Source: JAAYAY01 sp963674575 (GTDB lineage: Bacteria > Planctomycetota > Planctomycetia > Pirellulales > Thermoguttaceae). From it: DNA of 64,000 nucleotides. The translations under genes and the position numbers were made by a program. How positions within the stretch are numbered: the stretch's first letter is position 1; the number at the start of each line of letters is the position of its first letter. Positions 25,228 through 34,537 of the stretch are shown piece after piece. A model generated the notes under the pieces. That model had not been told where the DNA came from and did no database searches. It worked only from the letters and a program-made list of their open reading frames with translations. The stretch is taken from assembly GCA_963674575.2 (NCBI GenBank), contig CAXXQT010000009.1, forward strand, positions 1,860,001 to 1,924,000, given 5' to 3'.

Positions 25228-26103
25228 ATGCCAAATCGCCGAACCTTCCTTGCCCTCTCGCTGATCTTATTCTCTACCGGCGCTCTCTTCGGCGCCGAGC
25301 CGCTGAAGGCCCTCATTGTCGACGGCCAAAACAACCACAACTGGCGGGAAACCACGCCCATCCTCAAGCAGCTCCTGGAGGAAACGGGGCTGTTCGCGGT
25401 GGACGTGGCCACCTCCCCCGATCAGGGCGCGGACATGAGCGGCTTCAAGCCGAACTTCGCCGCCTACGACGTCGTCGTCAGCAACTACAACGGCGCCTCC
25501 TGGCCCGAAGAAACCAACCAGGCGTTCGTCGACTACGTCAGCGGGGGCGGCGGCCTGGTCATCTACCACGCGGCCGACAATTCCTTCCCGAAATGGAAGG
25601 AGTACAACGAGATGATCGCCGTCGGCGGCTGGGGCGGTCGAAACGAGAAGAGCGGACCCTATCTGCGCTGGCGCGACGGGGAGGTCGTTCGCGACGCCAT
25701 CCCGGGTCGAGGCGGCGGACACGGACCGCAGCATGAGTACCAGATCACCGTCCGCGAGCCCAACCACCCGATCACCAAGGGGCTCCCGCCCGTCTTCATG
25801 CACAGTGCCGATGAACTCTATGCCTGGCTCCGCGGCCCGGCGAAGAACGTGACCCTGCTGGCCACCGCCTATTCCCCCAAGGAGCAGCGAGGCAGCGGCG
25901 AGCACGAACCCATGCTGATGACGATCAGTTTCGGCAAGGGACGGGTTTTCCACACAGCCTTCGGCCACGCCGGCAAACAATGTGCCAGCGTCGCTTTCAT
26001 CACCACCTTCCAACGCGGCACCGAATGGGCGGCCACCGGCAAGGTGACCATCCCGGTCCCCGAGGATTTTCCCGGCCCGGATGCCCCCGTCGTGCGGAAG
26101 TAG
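25228..26103 (+). CDS. Secreted ThuA-like protein
   Basis: A 291-residue protein with a signal peptide (MPNRRTFLALSLILFSTGALFG) and one ThuA domain of the glutamine-amidotransferase-like fold. Markers are ALIVDGQNNHNWRETTPILKQLL, YDVVVSNYNGASWP, VSGGGGLVIYHAADNSFPKW, HPITKGLPPVFMHSADELYAW and GKGRVFHTAFGHAGKQCASVAF. ThuA proteins occur beside sugar oxidoreductases and are tied to trehalose and other sugar use; no catalytic activity is proven for the secreted planctomycete type. GGAG precedes the ATG. It is preceded by a MITE-like element and followed, after 134 bases, by the sigma54 activator gene. Confidence 0.9.
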   Translation: MPNRRTFLALSLILFSTGALFGAEPLKALIVDGQNNHNWRETTPILKQLLEETGLFAVDVATSPDQGADMSGFKPNFAAYDVVVSNYNGASWPEETNQAFVDYVSGGGGLVIYHAADNSFPKWKEYNEMIAVGGWGGRNEKSGPYLRWRDGEVVRDAIPGRGGGHGPQHEYQITVREPNHPITKGLPPVFMHSADELYAWLRGPAKNVTLLATAYSPKEQRGSGEHEPMLMTISFGKGRVFHTAFGHAGKQCASVAFITTFQRGTEWAATGKVTIPVPEDFPGPDAPVVRK

Positions 26104-26237
26104 CGCCGCCGGTCCTGATGCGGTCTCTGTAACCATCACCCTCCCTCGCGCATCCAAATCGATGTCGCCCGGCTTGGCGTGCGCCCCTACAATGCCGAGG
26201 CGAGTCCTGCGTCCCCCCACAACACGGGAGGAGCCCC

Positions 26238-27623
<1,386 letters not shown>

Positions 27624-27744
27624 TTGGAACGGGCGGGACGTGGCCGCCAACATCACCCGCCGCCTTGACGGCACCACCTAAAGGAGGTATTCTTGATGAG
27701 GACCCATCGGTCCTGGGATATGTGTCAGTCAGGAGATTCTCAAC

Positions 27745-28074
27745 ATGTCCTTTCCTCTGCAAGCTGATTCGCCTCCTCTGCGCGAAGACTCGACGGGCGC
27801 TCTGCGCGTTGGGGATTCGCGAGTCCTTCTGGAATTGGTTGTCCAGGCATTCCGCGACGGGGCAACGCCGGAGACTATTGTTCAACAGTATTCGACGTTG
27901 AAGCTTCAAGACGTCTACGCGGTGATTGCGTATTACCTTCGCCATCCAGTTGAGATCGAAGCGTATTTGGCCCACCGGGAGGAAAGAGCTGAAAACGTTC
28001 GCTGCAAGGTCATGAGCCGGGAAGGCAACATGAACGAAATCCGCCAGCGTTTGGCGGCCCGACGACAAGCGTGA
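27745..28074 (+). CDS. DUF433 antitoxin-like protein
   Basis: A 109-residue protein with the DUF433 helix-turn-helix core (LLELVVQAFRDGATPETIVQQYSTLKLQDVYAVIAYYLRHPVEIEAYL) followed by a basic tail likely to contact the toxin. DUF433 proteins are the usual upstream partner of DUF5615 PIN-like toxins, and the DUF5615 gene follows after 10 bases, which fixes the assignment. AGGAGA stands 8 bases before the ATG. It probably represses its own promoter and neutralises the toxin. It is the first gene of the accessory stretch. Confidence 0.9.
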   Translation: MSFPLQADSPPLREDSTGALRVGDSRVLLELVVQAFRDGATPETIVQQYSTLKLQDVYAVIAYYLRHPVEIEAYLAHREERAENVRCKVMSREGNMNEIRQRLAARRQA

Positions 28075-28084
28075 GGCATCGTCG

Positions 28085-28435
28085 ATGCTGAAGCTTCTTG
28101 CCGACGAAAATTTCAACGGAGATATTCTCCGCGGCCTGCTGTTGCAGGAGCCGGAGCTTGATGTGGTTCGCGTTCAGGATGTCGGCCTCCTTGGCAGCGA
28201 TGATCCAGAGGTCTTGGCTTGGGCTGCCGAGCATGACCGAATCGTTCTCACTCACGATCGAGCGACCATGCCTGATTTTGCCTTTGAGCGTGTCGTGGCA
28301 GGCGATCTCATGCCAGGGCTCTTCGTGTTGGACACCCGATACCCCACGGGGCAAGCCATTCGCGAAATCCTCCTGATTGTTGCCTGTACGCAACAGGCCG
28401 AGTGGCTTGCACAGGTGGCATATCTGCCCTTGTGA
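28085..28435 (+). CDS. DUF5615 PIN-like toxin
   Basis: A 116-residue protein of the DUF5615 (Mut7-C-like, PIN-fold) family: MLKLLADENFNGDILRGLL with the first acidic metal ligands at Asp7 and Glu8, then DVVRVQDVGLLGSDDPEVLAWAAEHDRIVLTHDRATMP with further acids. The expected activity is endoribonuclease cleavage using divalent metal. It forms a toxin-antitoxin pair with the DUF433 gene upstream. The length is normal and no residue appears lost, so it looks functional. Confidence 0.9.
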   Translation: MLKLLADENFNGDILRGLLLQEPELDVVRVQDVGLLGSDDPEVLAWAAEHDRIVLTHDRATMPDFAFERVVAGDLMPGLFVLDTRYPTGQAIREILLIVACTQQAEWLAQVAYLPL

Positions 28436-28467
28436 GGCACGTCCCCTCGTGAACACGTTCATTCGGG

Positions 28468-28526
28468 TTGATTTCTCCGCATTGCATCCTAGAATATCGT
28501 AGAAGTAGTCACTTTGTGACTACTTC
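28468..28526 (+). promoter_or_regulatory. AbiE promoter and palindromic operator
   Basis: A sigma70-like promoter is visible: TTGATT at 28468-28473, a 16-base spacer, and TAGAAT at 28490-28495. Just after it lies a perfect palindrome, GAAGTAGTCAC at 28502-28512 and GTGACTACTTC at 28516-28526 with a 3-base centre. It covers the start-site region and ends one base before the first ATG. AbiEi antitoxins repress their own promoter by binding such inverted repeats. Confidence 0.82.
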
Positions 28527-28527
28527 C

Positions 28528-29184
28528 ATGGTATTTAAGATGAACAGGTTGACCCAGCATTTCTTCAAAGCCGACAAGCCCGTCTTCACGCAAGCAGACG
28601 TGGCCACTTCGATCCCGGGCACGGATTTCAGCCGTCACGCCCTCATCAAGAGGGCGATCGCAAAGGATGAAATCCTGAATATCCGGCGCGGGTTGTATTG
28701 CCTGGCGCCGCCTTATCAGAAAAGGCCACTCAACGTCTATTCGATTGCTCAGCGTGTCTACGGCCCCAGCTACGTCAGCCTGGAGTCGGCCCTGAGCTAC
28801 CATGGCTGGATTCCAGAAGCGGTCTACGCTTGCACTTGCGCCAGTTATCCAGAGTCCCGGCAGTTCGATACGCCGCTCGGCATTTTCAGCTACAAACGGG
28901 TGCCCCAAAGAGTCTTCTTCGCGGGCGTTGAACGCCTGGTGGACGCCAGCGCCAATGTCTTCTTCATGGCATCTCCGGCAAAGGCGCTAGCCGACTACAT
29001 CTACCTCCACCGCCCGAAGTGGAGCACCATCGGTGCAGCCATCGAGAGTCTCCGTCTCGACCCAGGAGAGGTGGCGAATGCATCCGCCTTGGAGTTGCGA
29101 GAACTGGCGAACAACTATCGCAGTCGTCGGGCGAGACAATTCCTGAGCGACTGGTTGAAGGCCTTGGCAGAGGGGGTGGTATGA
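28528..29184 (+). CDS. abiEi: AbiEi antitoxin, type IV toxin-antitoxin
   Basis: A 218-residue antitoxin. The N-terminal winged helix (KPVFTQADVATSIPG, FSRHALIKRAIAKDEILNIRRGLYCLAP) binds DNA, and the C-terminal domain (YGPSYVSLESALSYHGWIPEAVY, ASPAKALADYIYLHRPKW) is the AbiEi antitoxin part. In type IV systems it works without binding the toxin and represses the operon. The perfect palindrome directly upstream is the expected operator. The ATG at 28528 is used; an ATG at 28540 is equally possible, and neither has a good ribosome binding site. The stop overlaps the toxin start in ATGA. Confidence 0.9.
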   Translation: MVFKMNRLTQHFFKADKPVFTQADVATSIPGTDFSRHALIKRAIAKDEILNIRRGLYCLAPPYQKRPLNVYSIAQRVYGPSYVSLESALSYHGWIPEAVYACTCASYPESRQFDTPLGIFSYKRVPQRVFFAGVERLVDASANVFFMASPAKALADYIYLHRPKWSTIGAAIESLRLDPGEVANASALELRELANNYRSRRARQFLSDWLKALAEGVV

Positions 29185-30029
29185 GTGTGCGGATGATCCA
29201 ACAGCGACTGGCGGCGTACAATTGCCGAACCAACCTTGAAGAGCAACAGGCGATTCGCGAAATCTCCCAAGAAGTGGTCCTGGCCGCCCTGGGACGAAGC
29301 GACTTCTTCAAACATGCGCTGTTCCAAGGCGGCACGTGTCTGAGAATCTTCCATGGAATGAACCGGTTTTCGGAAGACCTGGATTTCATTCTTCAAGAGC
29401 CGAACACGACTTTTCGACTGGCGCAGTATCTGCGTCATCTGACCGACGAATTGGCCGCCTACGGCTACCACATTGAGATCACAGATCGAAGCGAAACGGA
29501 TTCCGCCGTCAAGAAGGCGTTCTTGAAAGACAATTCACTGGGGAAAGTCTTGAGCCTGCGTCATGCGAGCGGAACCGGTCCGGAGGCCAAGATCCGAATC
29601 AAACTCGAGGTCGACACGAACCCTCCGAGCGGGAGCGGTCGCGAGTTGCAGTATCTGGACTTCCCGTTTGTGTCTTCCGTTGCGACACAGGACATGCCAA
29701 GCCTCTTCGCCGGAAAACTCCACGCGATCCTGTGCCGCCAATACATCAAGGGTCGGGACTGGTACGACTTCATCTGGTATACCAGCCAGGACGCCTGCGT
29801 CAACTTCGAGTTTCTCTCATCAGCCATTCATCAGTCCGGTCCCTGGCAGGGACAGGAAATCTCGATCGACAGAACCTGGTTGCTTGCCGAATTGGAGAAT
29901 CAAATCACGAGCCTTGATTGGAGCCGCGCCGCCGCCGATGTTCGCCGATTTGTTCGAGCCAATGAACAGGCTTCTCTTGATCTGTGGAGCGAAGATCTCT
30001 TCATGCGTCAATTGCAGAAGCTCGCTTGA
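29181..30029 (+). CDS. abiEii: AbiEii toxin, nucleotidyltransferase
   Basis: A 282-residue nucleotidyltransferase of the AbiEii/AbiGii family. The catalytic part is FFKHALFQGGTCLRIFHGMNRFSEDLDFIL near residues 38-70, with the GG and the SEDLDF acids expected of the polymerase-beta-like fold. Later segments are KIRIKLEVDTNP, which supplies the third acid, and MPSLFAGKLHAILCRQYIKGRDWYDFIWY, the conserved family signature. Related toxins transfer nucleotides to tRNA or other targets and cause growth arrest during phage infection. Translation is coupled to abiEi. It converges on the DUF2809 gene with one base between their stops. Confidence 0.93.
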   Translation: MSVRMIQQRLAAYNCRTNLEEQQAIREISQEVVLAALGRSDFFKHALFQGGTCLRIFHGMNRFSEDLDFILQEPNTTFRLAQYLRHLTDELAAYGYHIEITDRSETDSAVKKAFLKDNSLGKVLSLRHASGTGPEAKIRIKLEVDTNPPSGSGRELQYLDFPFVSSVATQDMPSLFAGKLHAILCRQYIKGRDWYDFIWYTSQDACVNFEFLSSAIHQSGPWQGQEISIDRTWLLAELENQITSLDWSRAAADVRRFVRANEQASLDLWSEDLFMRQLQKLA

Positions 30030-30030
30030 C

Positions 30031-30453
30031 TCATGCCTTCGCCGGACGGGAAACCAGCATCCTGTCCACAATCACGGCAAGAGCTGTTCCGACCAAGAGG
30101 CAGGCAACGTCGCTCCACACGAAGTAGTTGCCGAGGATGAACCCGATCCCCGGTTGCTGCCGCAGCCACTGGAGATACGGCGGTTGCCACAACTGGCCGA
30201 ATTCGAGCGCGAGGGTGAGTCCCAGGGTGACGGCAGCAAGCCGCCAACGGCCGGTCCGGGGACAAGCGAACCGGCCGAGGAAGAAAAACAGGATCGGCCA
30301 GAGCGTGTCTCCCGCATAGGTCGCCAGAAACCCGGGCACCGAGGCCGGATCCGCTCCCGCTCGCTGCGAGCGGGCAAACAGCCCAACGGGGATGACCAGC
30401 AGCACCGCAAGCGCCGCCGAGAAACGAGCGCGGACACTGGGTTCAGCCGCCAT
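30031..30453 (-). CDS. DUF2809 membrane protein
   Basis: A 140-residue integral membrane protein with four predicted helices (ALAVLLVIPVGLFARS, FLATYAGDTLWPILFFFLGRF, RLAAVTLGLTLALEFGQL, VWSDVACLLVGTALAVIVDRM). The pattern of FLATYAGDTLW, ALEFGQLWQPPYLQWLR and ILGNYFVWSDVACLLVG is that of DUF2809, a family of unknown function that resembles VanZ in size. The ATG at 30453 starts the compact domain; a longer frame to 30555 adds an unlikely N-terminus. It stands alone between the AbiE pair and the isomerase gene. Confidence 0.85.
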   Translation of the reverse strand: MAAEPSVRARFSAALAVLLVIPVGLFARSQRAGADPASVPGFLATYAGDTLWPILFFFLGRFACPRTGRWRLAAVTLGLTLALEFGQLWQPPYLQWLRQQPGIGFILGNYFVWSDVACLLVGTALAVIVDRMLVSRPAKA

Positions 30454-30592
30454 GTGATGTTCGCTTGCTCGCGGCAAGCCTCCCCAGAAGAAAGAACCAC
30501 AGATTCCACGAATGAGCACGAATACGGGAAGATCCAGTCTCTCCTCAGTGCTCACCCGTGTATCTGTGATTCGCCTCGAAGCCCAATTGGTT

Positions 30593-31495
30593 CTACGCCA
30601 GGGCTTGCTTGCAGAACTGGACGCACTTGGTCACTTCCTGAACGGCGTCCGAGTCGGCCGGCACCTTGTATTCCAACTCAATGTCGGACGGGAAGGTAAG
30701 CTTGTTGCGCTTGAGATACTGGAGCGTGAGCGCCACGGGCGTGTCGCCCTGGCCAAAGGGCATGTTCGGACCGTTGTTCACCTTGCGATCCTTCAGGTGA
30801 AGACTGAGAATCCGGTCACTGAACTTCTCGATGAGCGGAATCGGCGAATGATTCGTGCCGGCCACATAGTGGCCGATATCGAGGTTGATTCCCAGGTTCT
30901 TGCCGTAGGAGAGAATGTCGCCGTCGTAGGTGGTCGGCGTGAGCTGGGTGTGGTTGTGGAACCCGATCACAACGCCAAACTGGTCGGCCATGGGGCCAAG
31001 ACGCTTGGCGGCGTCGTCGGAAAGCTCCCGGGTGATGCCCTTGGCCCCGAGCGCTTTGGCGACCTTGAAGTAGTACTCGATCTGCCCGTCGGGCATGCCT
31101 TTGTTGCCGATGTCGCCGAACTTGACAATGTGAATCTCGACGCCGGCGTCGTTGTACATCTTGCGCAGGGCTTTGAACTTGTCCATAGGCACCGAGAGCC
31201 GCCAGTCAAGAAGGTCTTTCTTGCCGGGGGCCCCAGCAAACTGCTCGACCGGGCCTCCCATCAACTCGATGGAACTGATCCCGCACTGGGTCACGTATTT
31301 CAGGATGTCTTCGGCGCTGCCCGGCAGGGAACGGTAGCTGTAGGTGATCACCCCGATCTGCACGCCGCCAAATTTCGAGTTGGGCTTGTCGCCTTCCGCC
31401 GCACGCGTAACGCGGGGAAGCATCGACGAGGCGGCCAGGGCCGCCGTGCTGCCAAGGAAGGCGCGTCGAGAAAGGCTCATCTTCTGGTTCTGCAT
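30593..31495 (-). CDS. Tat-exported sugar phosphate isomerase/epimerase-like protein
   Basis: A 300-residue protein with a twin-arginine signal (LSRRAFLGSTAALAASSML) and an AP-endonuclease-2/xylose-isomerase-like barrel. Segments are IGVITYSYRSLPGSAEDILKYVTQCGISSIELMG, VVIGFHNHTQ, GINLDIGHYVAGTN, ILSLHLKDRK and PSDIELEY. The His, Glu and Asp residues in HNH, ELM, LDIGH and LKDR would form the metal site. Such proteins are taken to isomerise or epimerise a sugar acid or inositol-like compound. GGGAGA lies 8 bases before the ATG. Substrate and partner are unknown; it stands as a single-gene unit. Confidence 0.9.
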   Translation of the reverse strand: MQNQKMSLSRRAFLGSTAALAASSMLPRVTRAAEGDKPNSKFGGVQIGVITYSYRSLPGSAEDILKYVTQCGISSIELMGGPVEQFAGAPGKKDLLDWRLSVPMDKFKALRKMYNDAGVEIHIVKFGDIGNKGMPDGQIEYYFKVAKALGAKGITRELSDDAAKRLGPMADQFGVVIGFHNHTQLTPTTYDGDILSYGKNLGINLDIGHYVAGTNHSPIPLIEKFSDRILSLHLKDRKVNNGPNMPFGQGDTPVALTLQYLKRNKLTFPSDIELEYKVPADSDAVQEVTKCVQFCKQALA

Positions 31496-32050
31496 GGCTG
31501 TATCTCCCTAAACAGATGGAATGAACGCGGCTGAAACTGCACTTGGTTCGTCGGTTCGCTCCCGCGGAACGAACTGACGAAAACCTCCATGATAGGCGTC
31601 CTGTTCCACCAAAGTCCACTCAGCCGACCTCCCGCTCGCTGAGCACCCGACGAAAAACGGCGTCAAATACCAGCGATGGCGGGAAATCGCCAGCCAGCGG
31701 CCCCCCCGCATCGCCGTAACACGCTATAGGGCAACCCGTTGCGGCAACCGGGATTGCCCGGGCCAGGGCAGGCCGCCAGATGTTTTCAAGAAATCGGCCA
31801 CTTCAGCCCGCAAACCCCTCGCCTCGTTCCTGCCCCAGGAATGTCCCGTTCCGCCTTGAGGGCAGAAATCCCGGCGATCCTGGAAGGCCTCTGGATTGTC
31901 CTATTGAGGTCTGCGCTGCTCGTGATAGCATACAAGGATCGCTCGCTTTGAGCCGCTAACAAACCCGCGGATTGGCTCTTCCCGCGCACGTGGGCAACGC
32001 ACTGGTTCTGTTAGGGTTTCGCATAATGGGATTACCAGTTCCGCCCCACG
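31496..32050. other. Intergenic region between divergent genes
   Basis: Open frames here (up to 70 codons) look like chance: no domains, no ribosome binding sites and no family-like composition. It should hold the promoters for the isomerase gene on the left and the MFS gene on the right, but no clear promoter pair could be read. Confidence 0.5.
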
Positions 32051-33412
32051 ATGATTTGTTCCACCCGAACTCAACCTGACGACCACAGAACGACTGGCTC
32101 CAAGGCAACTGTGGGCCGCCGAACCGACGGGCCGCACGGGTCGCTTTATGGCCGGGCTTTTTGGAACGCCTACCTCGCCAATTTCCTGGTCATGATTGCG
32201 ATCGCGCTGCTGTTCCGCTATGCGGATTTTGTGGCCGTGCTGGGGGGCAGCGAACTGCATCTCGGTTGGATTGTCGGGATCGGCATGGTGGGCAGCCTGG
32301 CCGCAAGGGTTTTTCTTGGTGGGGCGATCGATCGCTATGGGACGCGGCGTGTCTGGCTGGCGGCCCTCCTGCTCTTCTCGCTTTGCTGCTTTGGGCATCT
32401 TCTCATAACCAGTTACCGGGGCCTGGCAATCTACGCTCTCCGGATCCTGTTCTGCTGCGGGATCGCGGGAATTTTCGGGGCCTCCATGACGTTCGTTTCC
32501 GGCCGGGCTCCCACGGCGCGCATGGCCGAAATGCTCGGCATGTTGGGAACCAGCGGCTTTGTGGGCATGGTGTTTGGGAGCCAGCTAGGCGATCTTCTAT
32601 GCGGAACGGAAACGATTGTCCGCTCCCAGACAGACCAGATGTTCTTGATCGCCGGCGCCTTGACCCTTGTCGCCTGCATTTTTTCGTGGCGGGCCACTCG
32701 CGGTCAGCAGACTCCCAGGCCCCGACGCCGTCCGCCCCTGATCTGGCTCCTGCGCCGTTATCAACCCGGAACCGTGCTCCTTGTGGGCGCCGCCATGGGA
32801 ATCGGGCTCAGCTTGCCGGCGACCTTCTTGCGCACCTACGCGGCCCAACTCGATATTGCTCGCATCGGCCTCTTCTTCGCTGTTTACGCACCCACCGCCA
32901 TCGTGACCCGCCTGACCACGCGACGCTTGCCGGAGCGATTCGGCCTGCGCCCCATGATCCTCACGGGAATCGCCCTGATCATCCTCAGCCAGTTCGTCTT
33001 TCTGGTTGTGCGAAATGAATGGTCGTTGATGGTTCCCGGATTTGTCTATGGCATGGCCCACGCGATTCTCTACCCTCCCACCGTGGCCCTGGGCAGCAGC
33101 GCTTTTCCCAACCGCTATCGCGGCCTGGGGACCACCTTGATGCTGGCCACCTACGATTTTGGCCAACTCGTCGGCGCCCCCATCGCCGGGTGGATCGTCC
33201 ACAGCAGCGTGTCCATCGGGCTGCCCGGTTATCCGACCATGTTCTGCACCGTGGCGGGCCTGTTTCTCCTGGTGGGTGTTCTCTTCGCAATCTCCCGTCC
33301 CGTACGGCGCCGGGAACCAGCGGTCCCGATTCCCGCCCCCCTGGCAACCCCCAAGTTCCAGGCGGATCACAACGACGCGAGCTGCCCCGATCGTCTGTCG
33401 GCGGCGCCCTAG
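32051..33412 (+). CDS. MFS transporter
   Basis: A 453-residue major facilitator with about twelve membrane helices. The loop between helices 2 and 3 carries the signature GGAIDRYGTRRVW (motif A form D-R-x-G-x-R-R). Helices are plain in FWNAYLANFLVMIAIALLF, GMVGSLAARVFLGG, LRILFCCGIAGIFGASM, FLIAGALTLVACIFSW, IGLFFAVYAPTAIVTR and MFCTVAGLFLLVGVLFAI. The substrate cannot be inferred; the central TRRLPERFGLRPMIL repeats motif A in the second half, as expected. The N-terminal 27 residues are hydrophilic and the start has no good ribosome binding site, so a later start is possible. A half MITE-like element begins 2 bases after the stop. Confidence 0.9.
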   Translation: MICSTRTQPDDHRTTGSKATVGRRTDGPHGSLYGRAFWNAYLANFLVMIAIALLFRYADFVAVLGGSELHLGWIVGIGMVGSLAARVFLGGAIDRYGTRRVWLAALLLFSLCCFGHLLITSYRGLAIYALRILFCCGIAGIFGASMTFVSGRAPTARMAEMLGMLGTSGFVGMVFGSQLGDLLCGTETIVRSQTDQMFLIAGALTLVACIFSWRATRGQQTPRPRRRPPLIWLLRRYQPGTVLLVGAAMGIGLSLPATFLRTYAAQLDIARIGLFFAVYAPTAIVTRLTTRRLPERFGLRPMILTGIALIILSQFVFLVVRNEWSLMVPGFVYGMAHAILYPPTVALGSSAFPNRYRGLGTTLMLATYDFGQLVGAPIAGWIVHSSVSIGLPGYPTMFCTVAGLFLLVGVLFAISRPVRRREPAVPIPAPLATPKFQADHNDASCPDRLSAAP

Positions 33413-33414
33413 AA

Positions 33415-33475
33415 CGGACTATTCATGGGTGGCACGTTCAGAGCGCGAGCGATGGGCGTGGACGGCCATCACCAC
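33415..33475. mobile_element. Truncated left half of the MITE-like element
   Basis: It matches the left part of the element at 25034-25150 from CGGACTATTC through GGTGGCACG and AGCGATGGGCGTGGACG to ATCACCAC, then similarity stops abruptly. The right half is missing. The breakpoint coincides with the start of the decayed and defence-related stretch, so it may mark one edge of a later insertion or deletion. Confidence 0.8.
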
Positions 33476-33641
33476 ACGGGTGGCCCGGATGTTTCTCCCG
33501 CAGATGTCTTCGCCACGCCGTTCCACAATGTCGGGGAAACGTCCGGGCGGCGAAGCCGCAAGAGGGAATACGCAATGACTCCCTCTGGTTGCTCCGCAAC
33601 GATTTTCCGAACACACGTCAAGGGATGGGAGGACGCGCTAT

Positions 33642-33991
33642 CGTGTCCCCGGAATTCGCGCAATTGCCCCGCCGTCTCCTGGTAGAGCCGCATTTTGGCA
33701 AGGAGGTCGTTTCGCAGTCGCTCCAACTGCGTCCTCTCGATCGCTTGTCCCTGGGCCTGTTCATGCCGCTCGATGACGCTGTGAAACGCCAACTCCTGCT
33801 CCGCATGCGCGGTGGCCACAGTCGCCGCACTTCGGGCCAGCGATTCGAAACCGTGCCTGTTCCAGCAGGCCAACCACCGTCTCGCCACATTCTCGCAACC
33901 CCTGGACGATGCCTCGAATCATCGCGTCATTCGGCCCCTGCTCGATCTCTGGGCCGCCCAAAGTTGACGCTCGGGGGGGCGACTTTACCAA
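33642..33991 (-). pseudogene. Frameshifted coiled-coil protein remnant
   Basis: Two overlapping minus-strand frames join into one plausible protein if a frameshift near 33845 is allowed. One frame gives DAMIRGIVQGLRECGETVV followed by GLLEQARF. The other continues with ESLARSAATVATAHAEQELA, then FHSVIERHEQAQGQAIERTQ and LERLRNDLLAKMRLYQETAG. The joined product is helical and rich in Glu, Gln, Ala and Arg, as in coiled coils. No family is recognised. It lies downstream of the AAA+ ATPase gene on the same strand and may be a decayed partner. Confidence 0.45.
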
Positions 33992-34019
33992 CCACGGTTG
34001 TCAGTCCTTGAGCAATCGC

Positions 34020-34322
34020 CTACAAGATCTCACTGGCGTCGTCCACCACGCGCCGTTCCCGATCGCGCAAGGCCTTCAGGGCGTGGGCTTGGTCCACCTC
34101 GGAGGCAACCTCTCCCTCGGCTAGCGAGAACTTCTTGAGCTTCTCTTCAACACTCGGCAAGGTGCCCAGTTCGTCCCCCAACGCGGTCAGCTTCTCGCGA
34201 AGCGGCACTATCTGGCCAGCGTTGGCCGAGAGCACGGCCAGAATCTGCTTCACATCGGCGTCGAGTTGGACGATCGCCTCTTCTTGCACTCGTTTTTTGG
34301 CTCTTGCAGGCGCCCAAATCAC
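34020..34322 (-). CDS. Small coiled-coil protein, hypothetical
   Basis: A 100-codon frame starting with GTG. The product is almost entirely helical with heptad-like spacing (QLDADVKQILAVLSANAGQI, then VPLREKLTALGDELGTLPSV, then EEKLKKFSLAEGEVASEV). No family is recognised. It precedes the frameshifted remnant in the direction of transcription, and the two could be parts of one broken gene. Whether it is expressed is doubtful; it is listed because its composition differs from the random frames around it. Confidence 0.35.
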   Translation of the reverse strand: MIWAPARAKKRVQEEAIVQLDADVKQILAVLSANAGQIVPLREKLTALGDELGTLPSVEEKLKKFSLAEGEVASEVDQAHALKALRDRERRVVDDASEIL

Positions 34323-34537
34323 TCCCGAACGCCCGTCATTCCTCGAATCCGACGCCGATCGCTACCTGAATCGCGCCCACTCGGCCACCGGACCCTTGCT
34401 CGCTCGCCGCAATCAGCCCATTTTCAGCAACGACCAGATAACACTCGTTGCTGCACCAGCCTCCCAATTTCAGGCCTTTGCCAATTGCGCTTCAGTAGGA
34501 CGCTTGTGCGGTAGTACGCGGGATGATGCAGCACGCA

